The notes under the pieces were generated by a model. That model was not told where the DNA came from. It ran no database searches and worked only from the letters and a program-made list of their open reading frames with translations. Below are positions 22,555 to 32,775 of a stretch of 64,000 nucleotides of DNA, piece by piece (the first letter of the stretch is position 1; each line of letters opens with the position of its first letter). The DNA lies in the NCBI RefSeq assembly GCF_050003625.1, contig NC_134397.1, forward strand, positions 220,410,537-220,474,536, read 5' to 3'. The translations under genes were made by a program, and so were the position numbers. The stretch is from Haematobia irritans. Lineage: Eukaryota; Arthropoda; Insecta; Diptera; Muscidae.

Positions 22555-22568
22555 AAGGCGGGGGAGAA
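22555..22568 (+). other. Polypurine tract of BEL/Pao element
   Basis: AAGGCGGGGGAGAA lies directly before the TG of the 3' LTR, the position where plus-strand priming occurs in LTR elements. Confidence 0.75.
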
Positions 22569-23025
22569 TGTTGGAATCAAACATCATAAGTCAAGTATAC
22601 TTTGAATTTTAGCACTCTCTTTAATTCATAATAGATTCCACTGTCCAACTGGGTTGCTTAATGAGAACACACAACATAAGCAATCGATAAAAACAACTCA
22701 AGTAATCTGCAATTTGTTTTCCGTTAGCTGCGACATGCATCAAAAACCTATGCATAAAAAACGTAGTTTGTGCACGACAATTTATGTGCAGTCTGTTGGT
22801 CGAACAAAGGGAACGAGAGAAACTGAGAAAACTTTATCACACACTCTGCCTACAGCTCAGCTCAGATCAACAAGTGTAAACATTGTACGCATAAAGATAA
22901 ATACAAAATAAAAGTGAAATTGAATTTTGACTTAGCACTTTAAAGAATATTTTGTGTTTTACTAACATTGGTCAGTGAGTTTGGAATCTCATTTCAGAGA
23001 CAAGAAAAAGCTCTTGTTTTCTCCA
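22569..23025 (+). repeat. 3' LTR of BEL/Pao element
   Basis: Same 457-bp length as the 5' LTR, and no difference was seen on reading. Followed by target duplicate GCACC. Confidence 0.93.
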
Positions 23026-23092
23026 GCACCTATATTACCTGCTTATTTTCATAATTCGATATGATTGTAAATATATAAATAAATAAATAAAA

Positions 23093-23400
23093 TTTTGAGC
23101 ACAATATTGTTTGGGAGAATTTTTTTTAAGCATATAATATTTTTGGGTGCAAAATGCTTCCAAACATATTATATGTTCACATAATAACATATTGTTTTTT
23201 AGAAGACAACATTATTGAATTTGGATGCAAAAATACAAAATGTTTGGAACTTAGACTACCCAAACATATATTGTTTAGACTAATATGCTTTCAAACATAT
23301 TATATATTGGAAGAGATCAAACATATAAATGTTTGGGCAATACCCAAAAATGTATATGCTTGAAGCAAAATATGGTTGGGAGTATATGTTACAGAAGCGA
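23093..23400. repeat. CATATAATGTTTG-rich repeat fragment
   Basis: GAGCACAATATTGTTTGGG and AAGCATATAATATTTTTGGG match the 3' body of the element at 4620-4735. Inverted and direct CAAACATATTATATG motifs recur. It is probably the downstream half of the element that the BEL/Pao insertion split from 16487-16715. Confidence 0.5.
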
Positions 23401-23430
23401 TTTTTTGTGAGCGTGTGGCAGGAGCAAGGC

Positions 23431-23560
23431 GCCCTTATTTATCACGGGGCCCTGGGCACGTGCCCAGAGTGCCCTGTGGGAAAGACACGTCTGCTTGTCA
23501 TTGACCTAAACATGATCACCCATGGTGACCCCTCCACCAATATCTTGTTTTAAGAATAAT
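23431..23560. other. GC-rich island with palindrome downstream of GST gene 3
   Basis: It is unusually GC-rich for this window, and contains the 16-bp perfect palindrome CTGGGCACGTGCCCAG plus a nearby GAGTGCCCTGTGGG. No ORF that I trust. It could be a fragment of an unrecognised element. Confidence 0.4.
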
Positions 23561-23667
23561 TACATAATTTAATCGTTTTGAAATTTCTGATATTTGTTTT
23601 ATTTAAAATAAAAAACAACAAAATATTTTTTTTTTCTAAATATTTGCAGAGCCATAATTTTATTCGT

Positions 23668-24300
23668 TTATTTTTTAACAAATTTCCTGCATTCCAAACA
23701 TCCAGCCCAATTTTCATCAGCTCCTGGTGCTGTATCCTTGATGTTAGTATACCACTTGGTCAAATGTTCATATTTACTAAAATCTATTTGAGCTATTTCA
23801 ATAGTGCTGACAGTAGCCAGCAAAGATAAATCAGCCAAAGTCATAGTATCACCAGCAGCATATTTAGATCCAGCTAAGAAAGTATTTAAAAATTCCATAG
23901 CATCTTCGAATTTCTTTTGTAATTCTGGATCTGCTGGTTTCTTCTCTTTTATCTGGGGATAAAAGAACTCGGCAAAACTTTTATATAACGATCCCATATC
24001 AAAATAGAGACGTTGATTTATCACAGCCCTCTTTTGAGGGCAATTGGGATATAGGGGATCATTTTCTTTGCCATATTTTTCGACCAAATAAATCATTATG
24101 GCTCGAGACTCCCATATGGCAAAACCATTATCGACCAATGTTGGTATGGTGTGTTGTGGATTGATTTTAAGAAATTCCGGTTTTAAATGTTCACCACCAT
24201 AGAGATCTAGAGGTTTTTTATTCAATTCAATGCCTATTGCTTTGGCAGTCATAATAACCGCTCGGCAAGGGGCTGAGACTGCTAGGTAGTAGAAATCCAT
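23668..24300 (-). CDS. GstD: Delta-class glutathione S-transferase, gene 3
   Basis: A 210-residue predicted glutathione transferase. Ser9 (VSAPCRAV), His38, His50-Thr-Ile-Pro53 and Glu64-Ser65-Arg66 are intact, and the C-terminal domain has [10 protein letters not shown]. The frame stays open upstream for 30 codons, but that stretch crosses a strong acceptor (TTTTCTCTCTCATTCTAG, AG at 24327-24326 on the minus strand). The ATG giving MDFYY is therefore the start and the upstream residues are intron. A family A element begins at about 24405, only about 80 bp above the acceptor. No plausible donor or TATA box lies in that gap, so the first exon and promoter lie beyond or were displaced by the repeat block. 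Confidence 0.95.
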   Translation of the reverse strand: MDFYYLAVSAPCRAVIMTAKAIGIELNKKPLDLYGGEHLKPEFLKINPQHTIPTLVDNGFAIWESRAIMIYLVEKYGKENDPLYPNCPQKRAVINQRLYFDMGSLYKSFAEFFYPQIKEKKPADPELQKKFEDAMEFLNTFLAGSKYAAGDTMTLADLSLLATVSTIEIAQIDFSKYEHLTKWYTNIKDTAPGADENWAGCLECRKFVKK

Positions 24301-24404
24301 AATTAGATTTTTTAATAGAATATACCTAGAATGAGAGAGAAAATGAGAGAAATAAAATAATATACAATAATCAATGTTAATTAGCCGCAATTAATGGAGT
24401 AAAA

Positions 24405-25378
24405 ACAAATACATACAGTCGAAAGTTCGGCCAGGCCGAATCTGAGGTACCCTCCACCATGGATTACATACAAAATTTCTAATTGAGACTGTCATCCATA
24501 AAAGAATTGCTTGAGTTGTAATATCAATTGCCAATGGCAAGGCATCTTAAAACTTCTTATCCTTGTCTTCTAAATTGTAATTTTTCTCATAAAAATTTGG
24601 GGATCTTTTATATGAGGGCTATTAAAGTGGTCCGATATGGTTGTTAGATGGTGGAGACGCGTTCCAAATTCCAACCCGATCGGATGAGGAGGCTCCGGAA
24701 GTCAAATCTGATGGGAGCCAAATATAATTATGGGCCGATATGGACCAAATTGTGCATACACACAAAGAAAATTTCATTAAAATTAAGCCAACAAAACTTT
24801 TTCATTGATATAAAGAAACATTTTCATTAATACAATGAAAATATTCGTTAATAGTATGAAACGTTACGTTGATTATTACAAAGTTCGTCATAAGAACGAA
24901 AAATTCCATTGTATTAACGAACCTGTTTCATTGGCTCACTTTTAATGACAAATTTCGTTAATATAACGAAAATGTTTCTATTAGTGTATGGGTTTGGGAA
25001 ATCTTGTACCCAATTTTAAGCGGATCGGATGAAATTTTGTCCTCCAAAAGCCTACCAGAAGTCAAATCCTGGTATTGGCTTTTATGAGTGATATGTATAA
25101 TTATGGACTAATATTAATTGTCGAATGACAATTACTCATATGAGAGGCTCCAAAAGTCAAATCTGGGGATCGATTCCTATGGGGTCTATGTATAATTATG
25201 GACTGAAATGGAGCAATATGTGCATGGTTGTAAGAGGGCGTATAGACACATCACTCACCAAATTTCAAATGGATCGGATGAAAGTTTCTCTTCTAAGAGA
25301 CTGCTGAAATCAAATTTTGGATCGCCCATTGGCAATAGACACAGACCTTTAACAATAAAAGCTACTTGTGTCAAGTTA
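24405..25378 (+). repeat. Family A element, copy 4, left part
   Basis: The head (AAAGTTCGGCCAGGCCGAAT, TACCCTCCACCATGG) is followed by diverged 153-bp-type units. It is broken by the Himar1-like element and resumes at 27726. Confidence 0.7.
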
Positions 25379-25998
25379 ACAGGTTGGCTGATAAGTCCCC
25401 GGTCTGACACATAGATGGCGTCGCTAGCATTAAATGCATATTATTATTGTTTAGTACCAACCTTCAAATGATTCGTGTCAAAATTTGACGTCTGTAAGTC
25501 AATTAGTTTGTGAGATAGAGCGTCTTTTGTGAAGCAACTTTTGTTATTGTGCAAAAAATGGAAAAAAAGGAATTTCGTGTTTTGATAAAATACTGTTTTC
25601 TGAAGGGGAAAAAATACGGTGGAAGCAAAAACTTGGCTTGATAATGAGTTTCCGGACTCTGCCCCAGGGAAACCAACAATAATTGATTGGTATGCAAAAT
25701 TCAAGTGTAGTGAAATGAGCACGGAGGACGGTGAACGCAGTGGACGCCCCAAAGATGTGGTTACCGACGAAAACATCAAAAAATCCACAAAATGATTTTG
25801 AATGACCGTAAAATGAAGTTGATCGAGGTAGCAGAGGCCTTAAAGATATCAAAGGAATGTGTTGGTCATAACATTCATCAATATTTGGATATGTGGAAAC
25901 TCTGTGCACAATGGGTGCCGCGCGAGCTCACATTTGACCAACAACAACAACGTGTGGATGATTCTGAGCGGTGTTTGCAGCTGTTAACTCGTAATACA

Positions 25999-27065
25999 CA
26001 TAAGCGTAGGAAGGCCTCTGGGGAGGGGGCTTAGACCCCCCCAGAAAAATTTTAGCCCCCCCCAGAATTTGAAAATCTATTTACGATTTTACATTTTTCT
26101 AAAAATTAAACTAGTATATACAACCGCACAAAGTTCCGCTAAAGACTTTCATGCACAATCGAATTACTTTGGTTGTGGTAGCAGTTGACGATGGCAATGT
26201 TTGAAATCTGATATTTATAAAATAAATCTGTGGTTGAACTTTTGATTTAGTTGAATAACTAAAGGTCCGTTATTATTTTCTTTAGTCTGGTTTAGTCAAT
26301 TTAATTAAAAAAATAGTAATTGATACTATTCTCTCATAAATTAATATCTTAATAATGCTTCAAAAAAGCATAGCCAAAAAGAAGTTAAAACGTTCTTTTT
26401 GGGTCCGGAAGTGGTGCAAAATTGGCGGAGAAGCGATGAATGTAATATGAAATTGTCATAGAACGAATGTGAAACCGTTTCAACAGCCGTTGCAATGAAT
26501 TTGCATCACTTAAGAAGTGATCCAAATTCAGTGTTTTGAATGTAAATTAAAAAATTTTGTTACATTTTCCAAAATAATTAGTTTTTATATTTTTTATGAT
26601 TTTTAATGCATTCTAACGCTTGTTTGAAACGTTTCCCTCGAATATTTTCAAAAATTCTATAAAAATTTCTATAATGAATTTAGCATTTTTGTGGCAAATT
26701 TTAATAATTTGTACCATTTTATTTTGTTCTTACTTTTTTTTAAAGAAAACAAAAAATTACGCATTAAAATATGAAAAAAATGAAGTAAAAAAACACCCTG
26801 TGTAGTTAAAATAATTAACTTCTTTGTGAGGACATTTTTGGAAGTGCTTTTAAAGTTGTGCCTTTAGAACAACTCCAAATTTTTTTGCTGGGAAAAGTGT
26901 GGAACTACTTTTAGTTGCTTTATTATAAATTAATTGTCGAGTTATTTTGATGCCTATATTGTTATTCATTTTTATGAAATAAAACATTAATAGAAGTTCA
27001 GTCTATAAATTTTCAGCTAGGGGGGCTATAGCCCCCCCTAGGAAAATTGTCTAGCTACGCTAATG
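25999..27065. mobile_element. hAT-like element with CAT(A/T)AGCGTAG ends, copy 1
   Basis: The exact 8-bp duplication GTAATACA (25991-25998, 27066-27073) lies inside the mariner coding region and shows the insertion. The ends are CATAAGCGTAG and, in reverse, CATTAGCGTAG. G/C runs flank each end (CCCCCCCAGAAAAATTTTAG; GGGGGGCTATAGCCCCCC). A reverse copy of the GCCCAGC MITE lies inside (26365-26895). No transposase. Confidence 0.85.
26365..26895 (-). mobile_element. GCCCAGC-type MITE inside hAT-like copy 1
   Basis: The reverse complement matches the MITE at 14211-14776, including the GTCCGGAAGTGGTGCAAAATT and CTCCAAATTTTTTTGCTGGG segments. The ends are more eroded than in the first copy. An ORF at 26620-26805 is chance. 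Confidence 0.6.
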
Positions 27066-27725
27066 GTAATACACCCGAGTTTTTCCGTCGATATGTGCCA
27101 ATGGATGAAACATGGCTCCATCACTACACTCTTGAGTCCAATCGACAGTCGGCTGAGTGGACAGCGACCGTTGAACCGTCTCCGAAGCGTGGAAAGTAAT
27201 GGCCTCTGTTTTTTGGGATGCGCATGGAATAATTTTTATCGATTATCGAGAAGGGAAAAACCATCAACAGTGACTATTATATGGCGTTATTGGAGCGTTT
27301 GAAGGTCGAAATCGCGGCAAAACGGCCCCATATGAAGAAGAAAAAAGTGTCGTTCCACAAAGACAAAGCACCGTGCCACAAGTCATTGAGAACGATGGCA
27401 AAAATTCATGAATTGGGCTTCGAATTGCTTCCCCACCCACCGTATTCTCCAGATCTGGCCCCAGCGACTTTTTCTTATCCTCAGACCTCAAAAGGATGCT
27501 CGCAGGGAAAAAAAATTTGGCTGCAATGAAGAGGTGATCACCGAAACTGAGGCCTATTTTGAGGCAAAACCGAAGGAGTACTACCAAAATGGTATCAAAA
27601 AATTGGAACGTCGTTATAATCGTTGCATCGCTCTTGAAGAGTACTATGTTGAATAATAAAAACGAATTTTGACAAAAAAACGTGTTTTTCTTTGTTAGAC
27701 CGGGGACTTATCAGCCAACCTGTTA

Positions 27726-28237
27726 TGGGCCGATATGGACCAAATCGTGCATATGGGTTTGGGAAATTTTGTACCCAATTTTAAGCGGATCGGATGAAAT
27801 TTTGTCTTCCAAAAAGTTCCAGAAGTCAAATACTGGTATTGGTTTTTATGAGTGCTATATATAATTATTGACTAATATTAATTGTCGAATGACAATTAAC
27901 ATACTCATATAAGAGGCTCAAGAAGTCAAATCTGGGGATCGATTCCTAGGGGGTATATGTATAATTATGGAGCGAATGGACCAATATTTACATGGTTGTA
28001 AGAGGGCGTATATGGATCGGATGAAAGTTTCTCTTCTAAGAGACTGCTGAAATCAAATTTTGGAGTCGGTTTAAATGGGCGCTATACCGATATGGCCCAT
28101 TGACAATAGACACAGACCTTTAACAATAAAAGTTACTTGTATCAAGTTACAAGTTGATAGCTCGTTTCGTTCGGAAGTTAGCGTGATTTCGACATACGGA
28201 CGGACATTGCCGGATCGATTCAGATTTTCACTGGTAC
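27726..28237 (+). repeat. Family A element, copy 4, right part
   Basis: Continuation of the array after the mariner insertion, up to the hAT-like copy 2. The last 8 bases (28230-28237) are the target duplicate ACTGGTAC. A few more matching bases follow at 30981-30990. Confidence 0.65.
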
Positions 28238-28336
28238 CATTAGCGTAGCTAGACAATTTTCCTAGGGGGGGCTATAGCCCCCCTAGCTAAAAATTTATAT
28301 TTCATTTATTTATATTTCAATTAATGTTTCATTTCA

Positions 28337-28885
28337 TAAAAAATTTGGAAGTTCTTCCAAAGACACAACTTTAAAAGCACTTCCAGAAGATGTACTCCCA
28401 ATGATGTTCTTTATTTTAACTACTCAGGAAGTTCTTTAAATTTTTAACTTGGTTTTTTCATACTTTTAATGGGAATTTTAATTTTTTTGTTTCAAATAAC
28501 TTAAAAACGAAGTAAGAATTCATAAAATGGTACAAATAATTAAAATTTTGTCGAAAAAAATTCTAAATCCATTCTGAAAAACTTGTGAATTTTTGAAAAT
28601 ATTTGAGGTCAAACGTTTCCGACAAGCATTAGAATCCATTAAAAATTATAAAAATTATTTATTTGACAAAATATAACAGAATTTTTTAATTTACATTCAA
28701 AACATTGAATTCGGATCACACCTAAAGAAGTGATGCAAATTCAGTGCAACGGTTGTTGAAATGGAGGACTTCCGTCCTATGACAAGCCCATGTTAAATTC
28801 AACGCTTCTTCGCCAATTTTGCACCACTTCCGGATCCAAAAAGATCATTTTCATTACTTTTTTGGCGACGCTTTTTTGGCTGGGC
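28337..28885 (+). mobile_element. GCCCAGC-type MITE inside hAT-like copy 2
   Basis: Near copy of 14211-14776 in the same orientation (AATTTGGAAGTTCTTCCAAA at left, CTTTTTTGGCTGGGC at right). The left terminal bases are lost. Confidence 0.65.
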
Positions 28886-28892
28886 TTGTTTA

Positions 28893-30865
28893 TCTTCTAT
28901 CTTCTATATATAAAATTCAAATTATGTTTGTTTATTTGTTTGTTTGTTTGTTTGTTTATTTGTATGTTCCGGGTTGGCGCGAAAACGGCTGAACCGATTT
29001 ACTTGAAACTTTCAGAGATCGTGGGGGGCACTCATGTGCTGAAAATAGGGTACCTCATTTTTTGACATATGGTCGCGGAGAGGAACCTCCCCTTTGTCCG
29101 ACTTTTTGAAAATTAGACCAAAGTTGACCGATTTGCTTGAAATTTTCATTGAAGATTGATGTTGGCATCTAGACAAAGATCCGCTACTTTTTATTTCGAT
29201 ATTTGGTGGCGGAGTGGGGCCTCCCCTTTGTTCGACTTTTTTAAAGTACTGTGAAAAAACTAAAATTCTCTAAATTATCTGAGATTTACAGAAAACATGT
29301 GGTGAGGTTATGGAATTAATATGGGGTACCTGATGATTTCATATGTGGATGGGGAGGGGGACCTCCCCCTTTCCCTACTTTTTGAAACTTGGAACAAAAT
29401 TAAGCGATTTGCTTGAAATTTTCATTGAATGTTGGGGTTGGCATCTAGACAAAAATCCGCTACATTATTTTTCGGTATTTGGTCGGGGAGGGGGACCTCC
29501 CCTTTGCCGATTTTTTTTTTTTTTTGAAAGTACAAACAAAACTAAACTCCCCCGACTGAAATTTTACGGAAAAAACGGGTTATGAAATTTATACCAGGTT
29601 CCTGATTTTTTAATAAAAATAAAAGGGCATAGGGAGACCTCCGCTTCTCTTAAGTACATACAGAGAAACAATTAAACTTTACCGAGTTACTTGAGGACTG
29701 GGGAGAGGTTACGATATTAATAGTTGATACCTGATTTTGTGATATTTGGACGGAAGAGAGGCCGCCCCTTTAGGCTTATAATTTGTTTGACATTTTTTGG
29801 GACGTTTACAAAAGATACGCTACATCACTTTTCGATATTTGGCCGGGGAGGAGGTCCTCCTCTAAAACTGCAAAAAAAAATTAAGTTTTCTTGAAATTTA
29901 CAAAAGCAGTGGGGGAATGTTATGAACGAAGAGGCAACCTTCCTTGCCCCACACTTGAAGGAAAGTTTTAAGAATTTTCTGGGAAGGTTAGGGGTGCTAT
30001 TCACTAAGGTGTTTGTCGATATTGTATCGGGGAAAGTGACGTCCCTTTAAAACAATAGAGCAAAATTTAAACATCGCCGATCTACTTGAAATTTACAGGG
30101 AACGTGGGAGGAGGTGATTAAATTTATACATGATTTTTAAATTGGTATATGATTTTTCGATATCTGGTTGGGGAAGGGAAAATTGAAATAAACTTTGTCG
30201 ATTTACTTCGATAGAATTTATAGGGACCATTGAGTAGTTGCGAAATTAATATAGGGTACGTGATAGTCCGATATCAGGTCGGTGTTGTGCGAAGGTGGGG
30301 AGAGGGTGCCCTTTTGTCCGTTTTTTTTTCTTAAATTGAAAGTAGAGGGTTGTCCATAAATGGGAACTCGGTACATAATTTTATGATTTTTGCACAGGCT
30401 TCTGCCAGACTTCTTTTTAGTAAAGAACTTAAATTTACATGAAATTGGTAGCCAACGTAGAGGGTACATCATTTTCCAACATTTTAGCAAATGTTAATGT
30501 GGTAAAATTTTTTACTACGTTTGCTTTTTCCGATTTATTGGATAATATAGTGCTTAATTTTCAGATTTGTTGAGAAAAAGGATACCTTTCCTTGACAAAC
30601 CACACTTAAAATTCACAAGAAATATAGAAGATTGTCCAACTACTTGAATACAGAACATTATTAAAAAAATTTGGAGGAAAGGGTACACCCTCTCCCGCCG
30701 TATTTGTACCTATAAACGAAAAATCAAGTAGTCCGATTTGTTTAAAAGAATTCAAATCTTTTCGAATTTGTTTTCAGCACGAAGGATATAGTTGACTAAG
30801 TTAACGCATAATGTTCCTCCAAATACGCTTCGGAAGGCGCAGCGAAGCGGGCCGGGTTACGCTAG
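28893..30865 (+). mobile_element. Non-autonomous Helitron, about 1.97 kb
   Basis: It starts TCTTCTATCTTCTATATATA directly after a host A and ends GGGCCGGGTTACG-CTAG before a host T. It therefore sits between A and T with no duplication, as Helitrons do. It shares the 3' 900 bp with 6745-8875. The 5' half is a series of degenerate units, each with ACTTGAAATTTTCA-like and GGGGACCTCCCC-like segments. No Rep/helicase ORF. Confidence 0.78.
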
Positions 30866-30999
30866 TTTTTTATAAAAATGGAAAATCGTAAATAGGTTTT
30901 CAAATTCTGGGGGGGCTAAAATTTTTCTGGGGGGGTCTAAGCCCCCTCCCCAGAGGCCTTCCTACGCTTATGACTGGTACCCAGAAAATATGTACTTAA

Positions 31000-31312
31000 T
31001 GGGGTACACGGGAGCGTACCACATAGAAACTTTAGAAGGCATAACGAATTTTTTATATAATTATAGAACCAATCGATGTTCAATATTTCATAAAAAAAAT
31101 TGTCAAAATACTTTCGCCGATGACTGTAGTCTTCATAGATAAAATCTTTACATTTATCAGTGGGAAGCGTACTGGTTGAACTGATCTGCTTGGGAAAATA
31201 TCTGTCATCAAACCCCCCTGAAATTTTCAAAGGAAACTATTATATTTGACTCATGGTGGCGGGAATTTAAGATTCGGCCCGGCCGAACTTACTACAGTAT
31301 ATACTTGTTTAT
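31000..31312 (-). repeat. Family D head fragment, reverse orientation
   Basis: It is the reverse complement of the family D start: CAGTATATACTTG at the right edge, the TTCGGCCCGGCCGAA dyad, and the CCTGAAATTTTCAAAGG and GCTTGGGAAAATATC segments found at 42045-42180. The array itself is absent. Confidence 0.65.
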
Positions 31313-31336
31313 TGAAGAGTTGTCTATGATTTGGCA

Positions 31337-32775
31337 CACCCAGAAAAAAGTGCCTTCGAAACTAAAGGAAAAAATTTTCATCAATATAGTTTATCCATTT
31401 TATTTCCATTAAGGTAAATTTTTGTGAAAAATAATAAAATTTACTCGTTTCAGTAAAAAAATCCTAAACTGTAAGCAGTTAGGAATAGTTCATTAACTAG
31501 AATAAGGCATGGAATTTTACTCATACTATTTTCGTCGCTGGGTATAAGAATTTACTACTGAAAAAGAAAATTTTATTCACCGATAACAAAGCATTCGTAA
31601 AAATAAACAAAAACCGAACTAAAACCAAGTTTCCTCAAAATTAGTAAAATTTCTTATAAAATGATAATTGCGACTTCCTTTATAATAGAAAGTTTTTCAT
31701 ACATACGAACAACACTTGGCATAGAAAAATATTTTAGTTCATTCGTACTAAGAAGTATGCAATCCTTTCAAAACTTAAGGAAACACACTTGTTAGAATAT
31801 AGGAAATTTTCCTAAATTTCTATTGTCTACCTGTAATCGATACCTGTCATCGTAATCGATGTGTTTGCGCGTGGGTGTAATCGATATATTTGCGCGTCGG
31901 TTGTTTTTTTTAGTTGGAATCGCGTTGTTTTGGTATACGGAGAGATTGTTAAAAAATAATATGGTAAAATAATATAATAAATAACAAATAAAATATATAA
32001 TATATTTGTTATTTTAAATTAGTGAGAAAAATTTTCGTTTTTTTTAAATAAATCTATCAATGTTCGTGATAGTGTATAAAGAAAGAAAACACCAGCAGAA
32101 TAACAACCCTTTCGTTTGTCTTCATTTTGGAATCTTCAATTATCAGGTAATATTCAGTGACGCTAACCTTTTGCAACAAAAATGTTTTATGATTTTTATG
32201 ATATTTGTAGGTATTGAAATTGTAAAAGGAGGACAAAATCGTTAGGCAGCAACTTATTAAAAGTGAAAAGTACAAGAAGAAGAAAAAGTGCGTTTTACAG
32301 TTGATAATATCACACGGAAATTGGAAATAGTGGAATAATAAACTAATATTTCAAAGAAATTTGATGCTGTTGATTCTTAATAAATATATTCAATATATTA
32401 ATAAAACATATCTTTTATTGAAGATAAAATTGCTTATAGAAATAAATAAAATTGTATTTAAAAACGAAGGTAAGCAGTTCTAATTATGAAGTAAAAGTTT
32501 TACCACAAATGTGTAAGATTTGTCGAAATGAATGAAAAAATTTCAATAAAATCATTCCATATATGAATTCAAATTAGTTAAATTTTTTCATTCTGTAGTA
32601 TAGTGGTATATAAATATAGGAAAATGTTAACTAATATATGGAATGCATTATTCCTAATTTCTACGAAAATCACATCGTTCAAACAAATAAAAATGTCTTT
32701 GGCGCTATACGAAGTTCAACTTTCTTCACAATGAGTTCATTTTAACTTAAAGAAGGGGTCACTTTTTTCTGGGTG
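31337..32775. mobile_element. TIR element with CACCCAGAAAAAAGTG ends
   Basis: A perfect 16-bp inverted repeat bounds 1439 bp of AT-rich DNA without a convincing ORF. I found no clear target duplication, so the superfamily is open. Two TGTAATCGATA-type sites and a TGCGCGTGGG / TGCGCGTCGG pair lie near 31850-31900. Confidence 0.6.

Larger units (their letters stand above)
16722..23025 (+). mobile_element. Full-length BEL/Pao LTR retrotransposon
   Basis: It is 6304 bp long, with two 457-bp LTRs (16722-17178 and 22569-23025) that run TG...CA and looked identical when I read them side by side. The 5-bp target duplication GCACC lies outside both ends (16717-16721 and 23026-23030). A purine tract (22555-22568) abuts the 3' LTR. 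A TCCTTCGAACCGG segment after the 5' LTR resembles the complement of a tRNA T-arm and may be the primer site. One uninterrupted gag-pol ORF fills the centre and there is no env ORF. Identical LTRs indicate very recent insertion. Confidence 0.95.
25558..27656 (+). pseudogene. Himar1-like transposase, broken
   Basis: It begins MEKKEFRVLIKYCFLKGK and ends in a typical YNRCIALE...YVE tail, spanning the whole family length. It is inactivated many ways: a frameshift at the A-run after GGGAAAAAA near codon 20; an in-frame stop near 25793; a foreign element inserted after codon ~140; loss of several residues after PSPKRGK; and a second-Asp region reading HKDKAPCHK. The third catalytic Asp, normally in PSDF, is replaced in APATF before another frameshift. 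No functional enzyme can be made from this copy. Confidence 0.9.
25379..27723 (+). mobile_element. Himar1-like (irritans-type) mariner, degenerate
   Basis: Inverted ends start ACAGGTTGGCTGATAAGTCC and match at the other end in reverse. TA dinucleotides flank both sides (25377-25378, 27724-27725). Subtracting the 1067-bp insertion at 25999-27065 and its duplicated 8 bp leaves about 1270 bp, close to the size of Himar1 known from the horn fly. The target is a family A array. Confidence 0.9.
28238..30972. mobile_element. hAT-like element with CAT(A/T)AGCGTAG ends, copy 2
   Basis: Inverted relative to copy 1: it starts CATTAGCGTAG, ends CTACGCTTATG, and is flanked by the perfect 8-bp duplication ACTGGTAC (28230-28237, 30973-30980). 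It is 2735 bp long because a MITE and then a Helitron have inserted. The subterminal G/C-run blocks are those of copy 1. Confidence 0.88.

Noticed and set aside
22532..22568. Envelope gene of the BEL/Pao element
   Set aside because: Only 37 bp separate the polyprotein stop from the 3' LTR, so there is no room for one.
24301..24390. 30-residue N-terminal extension (possible signal or membrane segment) on GST gene 3
   Set aside because: Hydrophobic residues arise from translating the intron's pyrimidine tract; the acceptor and the family-wide MDFYY start argue for the inner ATG.
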